A stretch of 64,000 nucleotides of DNA from Sphingomonas sp. R647 (GTDB lineage Bacteria > Pseudomonadota > Alphaproteobacteria > Sphingomonadales > Sphingomonadaceae): positions 372,001-436,000 of the forward strand of contig NZ_JAIQXT010000005.1 in NCBI RefSeq assembly GCF_020177055.1, given 5' to 3'. Positions 1 to 8,020 of the stretch are shown piece after piece; position 1 is the first letter of the stretch, and each line of letters starts with the position of its first letter. The notes under the pieces are model-generated. The model ran no database searches and had not been told where the DNA came from. It saw only the letters and a program-made list of their open reading frames with translations. The position numbers were made by a program, and so were the translations under genes.

Positions 1-12
1 CAAGGTGGAGGC

Positions 13-1416
13 ATGAGCACGGCTGCTCTGGGGGCGATTCCCAGGACGATCCGGCCTGGCCCGGTTTCGATCGGCGAAGCGTTCTGGGTGTGGCTGCGGA
101 TCGCGGCGCTCTCGTTCGGTGGCCCCGCCGGCCAGATCGCGGTGATGCACCGGATATTGGTCGAAGAGAAACGCTGGATCGGCGAGCAGCGGTTCCTGCA
201 CGCACTCAACTATTGCATGCTGCTCCCCGGTCCGGAGGCGCAGCAACTCGCCACCTATATAGGCTGGCTGATGCACAGGACCCGCGGCGGGATCATCGCG
301 GGCGGTTTGTTTGTCTTACCGGGCCTCTTCTCGATCATGGTGCTGAGCTGGATCTACGTACTCTACGGAAAGCTCGGTATCGTCGCGGCCCTGTTCTTCG
401 GCCTCAAGGCGGCGGTGCTCGCGATCGTGCTGCAAGCCGTCGTGCGGATCAGCTCGCGCGCGCTCACGAACAACGTGATGCTGGCAATGGCGGCGGCCGC
501 GTTCGTGCTGATCTTCTTCCTCGGCATGCCCTTCCCGATCATCGTGCTTGCCGCAGGCTTGATCGGCTATTTCGGCGGGCGTGCCGGACTGACGGTGTTC
601 ATGGTCGGCGGCGGACATGGCGCGTCGAAGGGCGAACTCGTCGAAGATGTCGATACCCTGCTGGGCGAGGAGCTGCCGGACCATGCTCGCGTGACGCCGC
701 GCCAGGCATTCCGAACCGCGGCGGTGTGGCTGGCGCTGTGGCTGATCCCGGTCGCGGTGCTGCTGCTCTGGCTGGGACCCGACAATGTCTTCAGCCATAT
801 CGCGACCTTCTTCTCGACCATGGCCACGGTGACGTTTGGGGGCGCCTATGCGGTGCTCGCTTATGTCGCGCAGGAAGCGGTGCAATCCTATCGCTGGCTG
901 CAGCCTGGCGAGATGCTCGACGGGCTCGGCATGGCCGAGACCACGCCGGGCCCGCTGATCATGGTGCTCCAGTTCGTCGGTTTCATGGGTGCCTATCGCG
1001 ACCCTGGCATGCTGCATCCGATGATCGCAGGCACGCTTGGCGGCCTGCTCGCGACCTGGGTCACCTTCATCCCGTGCTTCCTGTGGATATTCGTGGGCGC
1101 GCCCTTCGTTGAGCGGCTGCGCGGCAACGCCGCGGTCGCAGGCGCTTTGTCGGCGATTACCGCGGCGGTGGTAGGCGTGATCCTCAACCTTGCAATCTGG
1201 TTCGCGATCCACACCATTTTCCGTGCCGTGCAGCCGTTCAAGGCAGGCCCAGTCCGGTTCGACATGCCGGTACTCGCGAGCGTCGATCTCTGGGCGCTTT
1301 TGCTCTCTGCGGCGGCGATCCTGGCGATGCTGCACTTCAAGGCCGGGACGATCCCGACGCTTTTCGCGACGTCCGCCGCCGGCGTGCTGCTCTATTTCAC
1401 CGGCCTCATCCAATGA
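13..1416 (+). CDS. chrA: Chromate transporter ChrA (CHR family), 467 aa
   Basis: Inner-membrane chromate efflux protein that expels chromate and so gives chromate resistance. The sequence shows the CHR signature FGGPAGQIA at about residues 35-43 and the PGPEAQQLATYIGW block at about 72-85. The second half has a matching FGGAYAVLAYV and TTPGPLIM pair, so both CHR domains of a long-chain ChrA are present, each with several hydrophobic helices. The ATG follows a GGTGGAGG ribosome binding site directly upstream. A superoxide dismutase gene follows 25 bases downstream, the order chrA-chrC seen in chr resistance clusters. The chrB regulator, if present, would lie left of the window edge. Family assignment is firm; substrate is inferred from the family. 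Confidence 0.93.
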   Translation: MSTAALGAIPRTIRPGPVSIGEAFWVWLRIAALSFGGPAGQIAVMHRILVEEKRWIGEQRFLHALNYCMLLPGPEAQQLATYIGWLMHRTRGGIIAGGLFVLPGLFSIMVLSWIYVLYGKLGIVAALFFGLKAAVLAIVLQAVVRISSRALTNNVMLAMAAAAFVLIFFLGMPFPIIVLAAGLIGYFGGRAGLTVFMVGGGHGASKGELVEDVDTLLGEELPDHARVTPRQAFRTAAVWLALWLIPVAVLLLWLGPDNVFSHIATFFSTMATVTFGGAYAVLAYVAQEAVQSYRWLQPGEMLDGLGMAETTPGPLIMVLQFVGFMGAYRDPGMLHPMIAGTLGGLLATWVTFIPCFLWIFVGAPFVERLRGNAAVAGALSAITAAVVGVILNLAIWFAIHTIFRAVQPFKAGPVRFDMPVLASVDLWALLLSAAAILAMLHFKAGTIPTLFATSAAGVLLYFTGLIQ

Positions 1417-1441
1417 ACCACCAGCTTGCAGGGAGCATCAC

Positions 1442-2152
1442 ATGCCCGACTCCAGAATTGACCGCCGCACTTTGCTCGCCACCGGCGCAACCCTCGGCGT
1501 CGGTGCGATGAGCGGCCTCACCGGCCAAGCATCGGCCGCACCGTCGCCTGCCGCCGCCCGGAGTTTCACGCCCCAGCCGTTGCCGTTCAATCCCGCCTCG
1601 ATCGCGGGCCTGTCCGAAAAGCTGCTCGTCAGCCATCACGACAATAATTATGTCGGCGCGGTGAAGCGGCTGGGTGCGATTGCGACCCAGTTCGCGAGCA
1701 TCGACCCCGCGTCCGCGCCGGGATTCACGATCAACGGGCTCAAGCGCGAGGAGCTCATCGCATGGAATTCGATGATCCTTCACGAGCTCTATTTTTCCGG
1801 GTTCGGGACCCCCTCTGACCCAATCGAGCCGCTGTCGCAGACGATCGAGCAGAATTTCGGGAGCTTCGATCGCTGGGCTGCCGAATTTGCGGGCATGGGC
1901 AAGGCGCTGGGCGGCGGTTCGGGCTGGGTGCTGCTAACCTGGAGCCACCGCGACAAGTGCCTGGTGAACCAATGGGCGGCTGATCACACCATGACGCTGG
2001 CGGGTGGGACGCCGATCCTCGCGCTCGACATGTACGAGCATGCATATGCGATCGACTATGGCGCCAAGGCCGCCGCCTATGTCGATGCCTATATGAAGGT
2101 GATCGACTGGAGCGCGGCCAGCCGCAAGTTCTCGGCGCTAACTTCGGGCTGA
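1442..2152 (+). CDS. chrC: Fe/Mn superoxide dismutase with Tat-like signal, ChrC type, 236 aa
   Basis: Superoxide dismutase that would remove superoxide made during chromate reduction. The N-terminus has a twin-arginine motif (DRRTLLATG) followed by a hydrophobic stretch and an Ala-rich cleavage region, so export by the Tat system is likely. The mature part carries the Fe/Mn SOD landmarks: SHHDNNY for the first histidine ligand, HELYFS for the second, and LDMYEHAYAIDY with the Asp and His ligands. Its position right after chrA matches chrC of chr operons. The symbol chrC depends on that context; sodB-like would be the neutral name. The start ATG lies 25 bases after the chrA stop with an AGGGAGC site before it. 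Confidence 0.88.
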   Translation: MPDSRIDRRTLLATGATLGVGAMSGLTGQASAAPSPAAARSFTPQPLPFNPASIAGLSEKLLVSHHDNNYVGAVKRLGAIATQFASIDPASAPGFTINGLKREELIAWNSMILHELYFSGFGTPSDPIEPLSQTIEQNFGSFDRWAAEFAGMGKALGGGSGWVLLTWSHRDKCLVNQWAADHTMTLAGGTPILALDMYEHAYAIDYGAKAAAYVDAYMKVIDWSAASRKFSALTSG

Positions 2153-2237
2153 CATGGCGATCCATTCGCGCTTCCGGGCACCCTTCTCGCGACCGACCGG
2201 GCCGGTCGCGGTGCTGGGGCTGCTTGCCTGTGCCCCC

Positions 2238-2527
2238 CCGGGATGGGCGCAATTCGCGCTCAGCCACATATCCTGTCTGGTCGCATACCCGGTGGCCGGT
2301 CAGCTGGGCGCGAAGACAGGATGGGCGTGGCTTTTGGTGCGACCGCATTCCTAGCGCTGTTGGGAACGGGATTTGCTGCTCTCGTCTGGCCGGCGCAGGA
2401 TCCAGAGATCGTGAAGCACAGTCACGGCGAGCCAGCCGAAGATCCTCATCTAGCGGAGGGAGATCCCGAAGGTGAAACCCGCCTCAATTATGTGATCGAC
2501 GACGAGCATCCCCGCTGGCCGGGCTGA
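2238..2527 (+). pseudogene. C-terminal remnant of an MFS transporter, frameshifted
   Basis: Only the last part of a major-facilitator transporter of the metal-resistance (NreB-like) type is left. One frame reads AQFALSHISCLVAYPVAGQLGAKTG (split here by its codons from about 2247), matching the last transmembrane region. The reading must then jump to another frame at about 2320 to continue with VAFGATAFLALLG, DPEIVKHSHGEP, and the final VIDDEHPRWPG, a typical His/Asp-rich tail. There is no N-terminal two-thirds and no start. The fragment directly follows the SOD gene, so a chrA-chrC-MFS cluster was probably once complete. Assignment rests on remembered family tails, not a search. Confidence 0.6.
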
Positions 2528-2908
2528 GTCGCCCATTTGCCGCAGCCTAAGCCCCTCCCCGGCCCACCGCGACTGGCACGTTGTCCCAAGCTAGGGCACG
2601 AAGTCCGAGAAACTTGATGGTATGAATGATGGTACCAGATTTGCAATTCTGACGTTTGTTTAATAATATCAAATAGATATCGACGCATATCGGCTTCCGT
2701 AGGGGTCACCATCGTCAAGTGAGAAATGGCGGAATATCGCCATCTCGGACGATATGGTCAGATTACGTCCCACATTTCGTCCCACAGAATCTCGAAGCGC
2801 TTCCTGCATCTTGTGGCACGTTTTGAGCAGCTGAAGCGATTCCCGATCGTACATTCACTGACGGCCCCTCATGGGCCGGTCTTGCGAACTTTGATGTTTC
2901 AGGAAAGC
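2528..2908. other. Gene-free stretch, partly AT-rich
   Basis: No convincing coding region is seen. About 2630-2700 is clearly more AT-rich than its surroundings (runs such as TTTAATAATATC), and a short near-repeat, GTCCCACATTTCGTCCCACAG, lies at about 2767-2787. This may be a deletion scar or the old end of a mobile element; nothing more can be said. Confidence 0.4.
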
Positions 2909-3553
2909 TCACGCAAGCAACGAGGTTGTGCGATTGTCGGTCCGCGCGCCTGACAGCTCATCGGTCAGCGCATCAAACCCGGTTTCGAGGAGCTCGATCA
3001 GCGTGCGCTGTTCGCCCTCAACGCCGAGGGCTTCCGTAGCGAGGCGGATGGCTCCAATCGCGAGCATGGCGACGAGCCGGAGCGCCATCTCGCGCGCGGG
3101 GTCGGGCCATCGTTCACGCAGCGCGGCGTACAACGTCCGTTCATGCTCGACATAGCTCGCCTGCTTGCGCGCCTGCACTGCCGGACTCGACCGCATGAGC
3201 CGATCGATCGCGATCATGTCGCCGGCGGGCACCTCGGCGCAGACCGCGATCACCGCGTCGCGGATCGCATCGATTGGTGAGACGGCATCCCCCGCTTGCC
3301 GGACCCGCGCTGCGATCATCTCGCCCATGCCCTTCTGAAGCGAGAGGAGGATGTCGTCCTTCGACTTGAAGTAATGAAAGAATGTGCGACGCGAGATGCC
3401 CGCCATCGCGGCGATCTCGTCCAGCGTCGTCGCGTCGATGCCCTTGTGGATGAACAAGCCGATGCCGGCCTCGGTGATCCGCCGCAGCGTCTCCTGCCGC
3501 TTCCGCTCGCGGAGTCCCGCCAAGGGCCGGGCAACCTTCTCAACCGTTCTCAT
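2909..3553 (-). CDS. TetR-family transcriptional regulator, 214 aa
   Basis: DNA-binding repressor. The N-terminal helix-turn-helix is clear: RERKRQETLRRITEAG, then TTLDEIAAMAGISRRTFFHYF at about residues 43-63, a textbook TetR recognition region. The C-terminal ligand domain is divergent, as usual, so the inducer is unknown. It is transcribed away from an SDR gene, with two near-identical palindromes between them that are its probable operators. I start at the ATG at 3553; a GTG directly before it (3556) is an alternative. Confidence 0.9.
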   Translation of the reverse strand: MRTVEKVARPLAGLRERKRQETLRRITEAGIGLFIHKGIDATTLDEIAAMAGISRRTFFHYFKSKDDILLSLQKGMGEMIAARVRQAGDAVSPIDAIRDAVIAVCAEVPAGDMIAIDRLMRSSPAVQARKQASYVEHERTLYAALRERWPDPAREMALRLVAMLAIGAIRLATEALGVEGEQRTLIELLETGFDALTDELSGARTDNRTTSLLA

Positions 3554-3570
3554 CACTTCACGCTTGATTA

Positions 3571-3608
3571 TTGCACTGAGTGCAAGTTAATAATTGCACC
3601 GAGTGCAG
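3571..3608. promoter_or_regulatory. Tandem palindromic operators between tetR and SDR genes
   Basis: Two 15-base palindromes, TTGCACTGAGTGCAA (3571-3585) and TTGCACCGAGTGCAG (3594-3608), repeat with a 23-base period, about two helical turns. They sit in the short divergent region between the TetR gene and the SDR gene, so the regulator probably binds both and controls both directions. Confidence 0.75.
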
Positions 3609-3623
3609 ATAGCAGGATCGGTG

Positions 3624-4538
3624 ATGATGCGAAAGTGGACAATCAGCGACATGCCCCGTCAGGAGGAGCGAGCAGCGGTGGTGACCGGCACAGGCGGACT
3701 CGGCTTCGAGGTGGCGCTGGCGCTGAGCCGTGCAGGCGCCGAGGTCGTGATCGCGGGACGCGATCCGCGCAAGGGTGCGGAGGCCGTTTCCCGCATCAGA
3801 TCGGACGTGCCCGCAGCGCAAGTCCGCTTCGAGGCACTGGACCTTGCCTCGCTCGCCTCAGTCGCACGCTTCGCCGATCGGGTGCGCGAGGACCAGCAGC
3901 GGGTCGACTTGCTCGTCAACAATGCGGGCGTGATGGTGCCGCCCGAACGCCAGCAGACGGCGGACGGGTTCGAGCTGCAGTTCGGCACCAATTATCTTGG
4001 GCATTTTGCGCTGACCGGGCACCTGCTGCCGTTGCTGCGCGCGTCGGCGGGTGCCCGCGTCGTTTCCGTGTCAAGCGTCGCGGCGCGATCGGGAACGATC
4101 GATTGGGACGATTGGAACGCGAGTGACGGCTACGCGGCGATGCCGGTCTATGCCCGCTCTAAGATCGCTTGTCTCATGTTCGCGTTTGAGCTTGAGCGGC
4201 GCAGCGCAGTGGCCGGGTGGAACATTAGCAGCATCGCCGCGCATCCCGGGGTCTCACGCACCGAGCTCCTTCACAACGGACCGGGTCGTGGCAGCGTGCA
4301 TAGTCGCGTCCGGTCGCTGCTGCCGTTCTTGTTCCAGCCCGCAGCGCGAGGTGCACTGCCGCTGCTGTTTGCAGCGACAGCGCCCGATGCGCGCGCGGGA
4401 GGCTATTACGGCCCCGACCGGCTTGGCGAGACGCGCGGCTACCCTGCCGAAGCCAAGATCCCCCCGCAAGCACTGGACCGCGCGGCCGCCGAGCACCTGT
4501 GGGCATTGTCGGAAACCGCGACCGGCGTACGGTTCTAA
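3624..4538 (+). CDS. Short-chain dehydrogenase/reductase, 304 aa
   Basis: NAD(P)-dependent oxidoreductase of the classical SDR family. The Rossmann glycine motif is TGTGGLG, followed by NNAGVMVPP, the catalytic serine region SVSSVAARSG, and the active-site YARSK. The region after it (AAHPGVSRTEL) fits the retinol-dehydrogenase/WW-oxidoreductase-like subgroup. ATG 3624 is preferred because AGGATC lies just upstream; the next ATG at 3651 has no ribosome binding site. It lies 3' of the tandem operators and is probably the target of the TetR protein. Substrate unknown. Confidence 0.88.
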   Translation: MMRKWTISDMPRQEERAAVVTGTGGLGFEVALALSRAGAEVVIAGRDPRKGAEAVSRIRSDVPAAQVRFEALDLASLASVARFADRVREDQQRVDLLVNNAGVMVPPERQQTADGFELQFGTNYLGHFALTGHLLPLLRASAGARVVSVSSVAARSGTIDWDDWNASDGYAAMPVYARSKIACLMFAFELERRSAVAGWNISSIAAHPGVSRTELLHNGPGRGSVHSRVRSLLPFLFQPAARGALPLLFAATAPDARAGGYYGPDRLGETRGYPAEAKIPPQALDRAAAEHLWALSETATGVRF

Positions 4539-4560
4539 GCGATCGAGCGAAGAGGCGATC

Positions 4561-4932
4561 ATGGCCAGGTATCTGACCCTTGCCGCATTCGGTTGGCTAA
4601 CGCTTACCGGCACGCTGCATTTCGCGATCGATGTCGTGGGCCAATACCTGCGCGGCAACCATGTGCCGGGGCCGCAGACCACGCTTTACTACGGGTTACA
4701 CTCGGTCTTCGCGCTCGGACAGGTGCTGTTCGGGTTGATGTGCCTGTGGGCGGTGCGGCGACGGCCCGATCTGCTGCGCGACCCCGCCATCGTGCTACTC
4801 TCGGTGGCTGGGGCCGGGGCGTGGCTTGCCCTCACCATCTTTGCAATGGAATATTGGGAACCGAAGCTGAACGCGGGCATCTTCGTCGCGTTGCTGACCG
4901 TCGCGGTCGCGGTGGAAAACGCGCGGGCCTGA
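4561..4932 (+). CDS. Small integral membrane protein, 123 aa
   Basis: About four hydrophobic segments fill this protein, with a conserved-looking TLYYGLHSVFALGQVLFG in the middle. No enzyme motif is visible. It begins 22 bases after the SDR gene with GAAGAGGCG as ribosome binding site, so it is probably co-transcribed with it and controlled by the TetR operators. Function not recognised. Confidence 0.7.
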   Translation: MARYLTLAAFGWLTLTGTLHFAIDVVGQYLRGNHVPGPQTTLYYGLHSVFALGQVLFGLMCLWAVRRRPDLLRDPAIVLLSVAGAGAWLALTIFAMEYWEPKLNAGIFVALLTVAVAVENARA

Positions 4933-5273
4933 TCACGACCAACGCGCTGACGGCATCGCCGAGAAGGCAAGCCGGGAAGCAACGGCGAGCCAGGCCGACG
5001 CAATCGCAATCCCACGTACGCGAACACGCATGAAAGCCTCCAATGTCGGCAGCTCCGGCCACTGCTCAAAGCCGGATGAATGAACGGCAGGTTTCAGGTT
5101 CGCGCCAAATCAAGGTGAACGACTGCAATGGGGCGCGAAGCTGTCGTTGCGCGCGGCGCAATTGACGGCAACGCGATCAAGAGCAGGTTCGAAATGGCTA
5201 CAGCCATGCCCAGTAAAGTGGTTGATAACATGCGCGGTCGGCACGTCACACCTTAGGCGCGCAGCTTCGATCG
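4933..5273. other. Gene-free stretch before an IS110 remnant
   Basis: No start, ribosome binding site or domain could be supported here. The right part leads straight into the decayed IS110 transposase, so some of this is probably old insertion-sequence DNA. Confidence 0.35.
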
Positions 5274-5655
5274 CTGGCAGGCGAGATCGATTGGCTTGAG
5301 CCCCAGATCCTCGCCTGGCATCGGCCCCATCACGGCATCAGCGATCGGCGCAGCTCTGCCGGATGTATCGCTGTTCCGATCCAGTCGCCAGTTCGCGGCG
5401 TAGTTGGGTCATAACCCGCGCACCAATAGCTCAGGCGGCAAAAAGCGGCTCGGTGGGATCAGCAAGCAAGGCGATAGGTATCTGCGGAAGCTGCTGGTCG
5501 TTGGCGCCACCGCTGTGATGCGCATGGCGCGCAAGGTTGCGAGCCGCCAGCCCTGGCTGGTGCAACTGCTCGAGCGCAAGCCAGTGAAGATCCCCTCGTG
5601 GCCGATCGCACGACAGTTGCCACCTCGTGTGGCGCCCGCGGGCGCAGGAACTTGA
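5274..5655 (+). pseudogene. IS110-family transposase remnant with frameshift and nonsense codon
   Basis: The C-terminal part of an IS110 (Transposase_20) protein can be read in pieces. From 5274 one frame gives LAGEIDWLEPQILAWHR. From 5323 another frame gives GPITASAIGAALPDVSLFRS and then RQFAA. A TAG at 5401-5403 stands where a Trp codon is expected, and the same frame goes on with LGHNPRTNSSGG, KKRLGGISKQGDRYLRKLLV, and PWLVQLLERKPVK. After about 5590 the family pattern is lost. No N-terminal RuvC-like domain is present. The copy is dead; the element ends were not found. Confidence 0.82.
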
Positions 5656-5796
5656 CCATGGCCGCTGCCCGGCGGGGCAGACGATCAGGGTGCGCGGCAG
5701 CGCTGGCAGAGCACCATCGGGTGCAGTTGAGTGGATAGCAGGTGAGAGGGGAAAAATCCCTTGTCACCGCTCGCTATCTGCAAGCGAGGTTAAGAT

Positions 5797-6330
5797 ATGG
5801 CTTACGGAAACGCGCTCTCGAAACTTTTTTCCTATCACGTTGCAGCGACGCAACATATCAATCCGGACGATGGGCTCCGCGATGGCGCCCGTGATTTCAG
5901 CATCCAGTCGACGTCGCCGATGACGGCACGCGGCCTCATGCTGATGAAGCAGGCGGTGCGCGAACACGGTCGCACGATCGTGTCGCTGATCTACGACGTC
6001 GATGGCGACACACCGAAGCTCGACCGGGTCTGGTTGATGATGCCATCCACCGACCCAGCGGTGCTCGCGCGCGGCGACGACCTGACTTTGCTCGTCGACT
6101 GCAAGCTCTGGGCACCGGCCAACGACGGGCCGATCATCATCCTCGCGCCGACGACGTTCGGCGGGCACTTCGCGCTGTCTGCCGACGGAACCCGGCTCGA
6201 GCATCGCTCGCACCGGCCTGCGCAGCAGCTGCTCGCGGGCGTGCAGCGTGCCGAGAAGCGGATCGCGCGCGCTGCGCGGTCGCGTGGCCTGCGGGCACCC
6301 CGCGATACGACGATGCTGATCGCGGCCTGA
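5797..6330 (+). CDS. Hypothetical protein, 177 aa
   Basis: Not recognised. A soluble protein without signal peptide or transmembrane helix. It has a patterned alternation of hydrophobic and charged residues (TIVSLIYDVDGD, LTLLVDCKLW, GPIIILAP), suggesting a beta-rich globular fold, and a basic C-terminus (EKRIARAARSRGLR). It lies alone between two dead insertion sequences, so it is probably accessory cargo. The ATG is preceded by GAGGTTAAGAT. The intact frame between eroded neighbours argues that it is still selected or recently arrived. Confidence 0.55.
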   Translation: MAYGNALSKLFSYHVAATQHINPDDGLRDGARDFSIQSTSPMTARGLMLMKQAVREHGRTIVSLIYDVDGDTPKLDRVWLMMPSTDPAVLARGDDLTLLVDCKLWAPANDGPIIILAPTTFGGHFALSADGTRLEHRSHRPAQQLLAGVQRAEKRIARAARSRGLRAPRDTTMLIAA

Positions 6331-6569
6331 CACCAAGGTTCGGCGGGATGCTTCGGGCGTCCTGCCGAACTGCTCGCGCGCGCCGGCCACGCGCGCATTC
6401 GTAAACGACGTGCATCGTCTGCGTTTTCTCACCCGTCCCCGTAAAGCGGAAACTTGGAGCGTTAACGGGAATAATCAATTGCCAAACCGACCGAATAGCA
6501 AATCGTTCTGCATACGTTTCACCATCGGGTGGCTTTTGAATGACAAGTTCGATATGCCATGACATGGCG
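6331..6569. other. Gene-free gap between the hypothetical gene and the IS3 remnant
   Basis: No gene is supported. Codon-like order is absent on both strands; the sequence probably includes debris from whatever truncated the IS3 orfB at its left side. Confidence 0.35.
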
Positions 6570-7207
6570 CCGCGGGCGTTTTGCCCGCAAATTCAGACCC
6601 TCCATCCGGTACAACCGCCGAACACGTTTCACATTGACCGCCCAACCTTCGCGGCGCAGCAGCACGTGAATGCGCCGGTAGCCATAGCGCGCCGCGTCTC
6701 GGCAATCTCCTTGATCCTGCTCCTCAGTGGCGCCTGATCGCCTCGGACCGACCAGTAGCGGTGCGTCTTGCGATCGAACCGGAGCACGGAACAGCTGCGC
6801 CGTTCACTCACTCGATAACAATCCTGCACCCAGTGGACGATCTCGCGCAGCCGACCAGGCGCTAGGCTTTTTGCCAGCACTTCCTGGAGCATGGCCTTGT
6901 CGAGCGACAGGTCCGCCACAAGCCGCTTCAGCTTGTGGTTCTCTTCCCCGAGCTGGCGCATCTTGCGCAGCTCCGACGGCCCCAGGCCACCATACAGCCG
7001 CTTCCAGCGGTAGTACGTCGCCTCCGACACACCCATCTTGCGGCTGACCTCGGCGACCGGTGTTCAAACCTCGGCCTGGCGCAGCGCAAACGCGATCTGC
7101 TCGCCCGTGAACTTCAATTTCTTCATGCAAAACCTCCAGCTTCCGTCAGCTTCGACTTTGTCAGATTCCTCTCATTCTCACTGGAGGCATTTTTCGGGAC
7201 AGGGTCA
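6570..7207 (-). pseudogene. IS3-family (IS407 group) insertion sequence remnant, orfA and partial orfB
   Basis: Read on the minus strand, orfA starts at 7126 with MKKLKFTGEQIAFALRQAE, then meets an in-frame TGA at 7064-7066 and continues as TPVAEVSRKMGVSEATYYRW, GGLGPSELRKMRQL and LVADLSLDKAMLQEVLAK. The usual orfA stop is lost, so orfA runs on into orfB (REIVHWVQDCYRVSERRSCSVLRFDR). Near 6685 the frame slips again and gives GYRRIHVLLRREGW and VRRLYRMEGL. The match stops at about 6570, before the DDE catalytic core. A terminal sequence TGACCCTGTCCCG at 7207 marks the outer end; the other end is gone. Confidence 0.83.
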
Positions 7208-7288
7208 TCGGACAGCGTGCAACGCCTCCGCCCTGCCCCGCTGCCTGAACCTAATTACGGTAACGACGAAGTCCGATAGAAATGGGCT

Positions 7289-7824
7289 ATGTTCCGGACT
7301 TCGATCCTCGCGTTCACTCTGCTCACTTTGGTCAACGGCTGCGCCGACGAGCGGCAGGCGGATGTATCCCGCCGTGCGTCGGCACCGCTCAAGATCGTCA
7401 GCTGGAACCTCGAGCATCTCGCCGAACGCAACGGCCAAGGCTGTTGTCCCCGCACCGATGTGGACTATGCCGAGCTGCGCCGTCACGCCGATGCGCTTGC
7501 TGCCGATGTGATTGCGCTCCAGGAGGTCGAGAGCAAGGTTGCAGCCGAGCGAGTCTTCGATCCAGCCCGCTATGATGTCGTGATGTCGGCGCGCCCACAA
7601 AGCCGCCGCGGCGGCACCTGCTATGGCAAACCGGGACAAAGCATCGGCCACCAGGCGGTGGGTTTTGCAATCCGCAAAGGAGTTTCTTGGACCCGCAACG
7701 ACGATCTGTCAGCGTTGGCGCTCGGCAGTCCGACTTGCGCTGGGGTGTCGATGTGACGATTGCAGGACGCCGCCCGCTGCGCCTCCTTGCCACTCACTTT
7801 AAGTCGGGTTGCCAGACAGGATTC
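7289..7824 (+). pseudogene. Endonuclease/exonuclease/phosphatase-family lipoprotein, frameshifted and truncated
   Basis: The frame from 7289 gives a lipoprotein-like signal (FTLLTLVNGC), then the family start KIVSWNLEHLAER, and DVIALQEVES with the catalytic Glu. It stops at 7756. The reading continues in another frame from about 7726 as SDLRWGVDVTIAGRRPLRLLATHFKSGC, so a one-base change near 7726 breaks the gene. Family resemblance ends at 7820, exactly where a tRNA-like T-arm sequence begins, so the last third has been replaced. It is unlikely to make an active phosphodiesterase. Confidence 0.75.
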
Positions 7825-7832
7825 GAACCCGA
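7808..7832 (-). other. tRNA 3'-end-like block, possible old attachment site
   Basis: On the minus strand the sequence contains GGTTCGAATCC (7819-7829), the exact B-box of a tRNA T-arm, followed by TGTCTGGCAACCC, which looks like the 3' side of a T-stem and acceptor. No matching 5' half of a tRNA lies in the next 100 bases. It overlaps the break point of the phosphatase pseudogene, fitting a fragment left by site-specific integration into a tRNA gene. Chance resemblance is possible. Confidence 0.35.
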
Positions 7833-8020
7833 AATATCTGCCCCCTCAACCCACGGATTTCTGCGGGTTTCGCGGGATCGCGAGGCCCTTGTGAATCGGT
7901 TTTGTGTACGTGTCCAGTGCGATCTGGGGATTGATCCCTTCGCGCCCCGATCTCGGCCATCTGCATTTCGCGAACCGCGTTCTATTGCCGCTGGAGCTTC
8001 GCTCAGCGTATCGGGCATGC

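Noticed and set aside
316..1413. Long minus-strand open frame opposite chrA
   Set aside because: Its composition (Arg/His/Asp rich, no family motifs) is the usual antisense shadow of a GC-rich gene; ChrA motifs are on the plus strand.
7904..8020. GTG start that would lengthen the LytS-type kinase
   Set aside because: The added 39 residues have no hydrophobic or family character and lie in the tRNA-like junction DNA.
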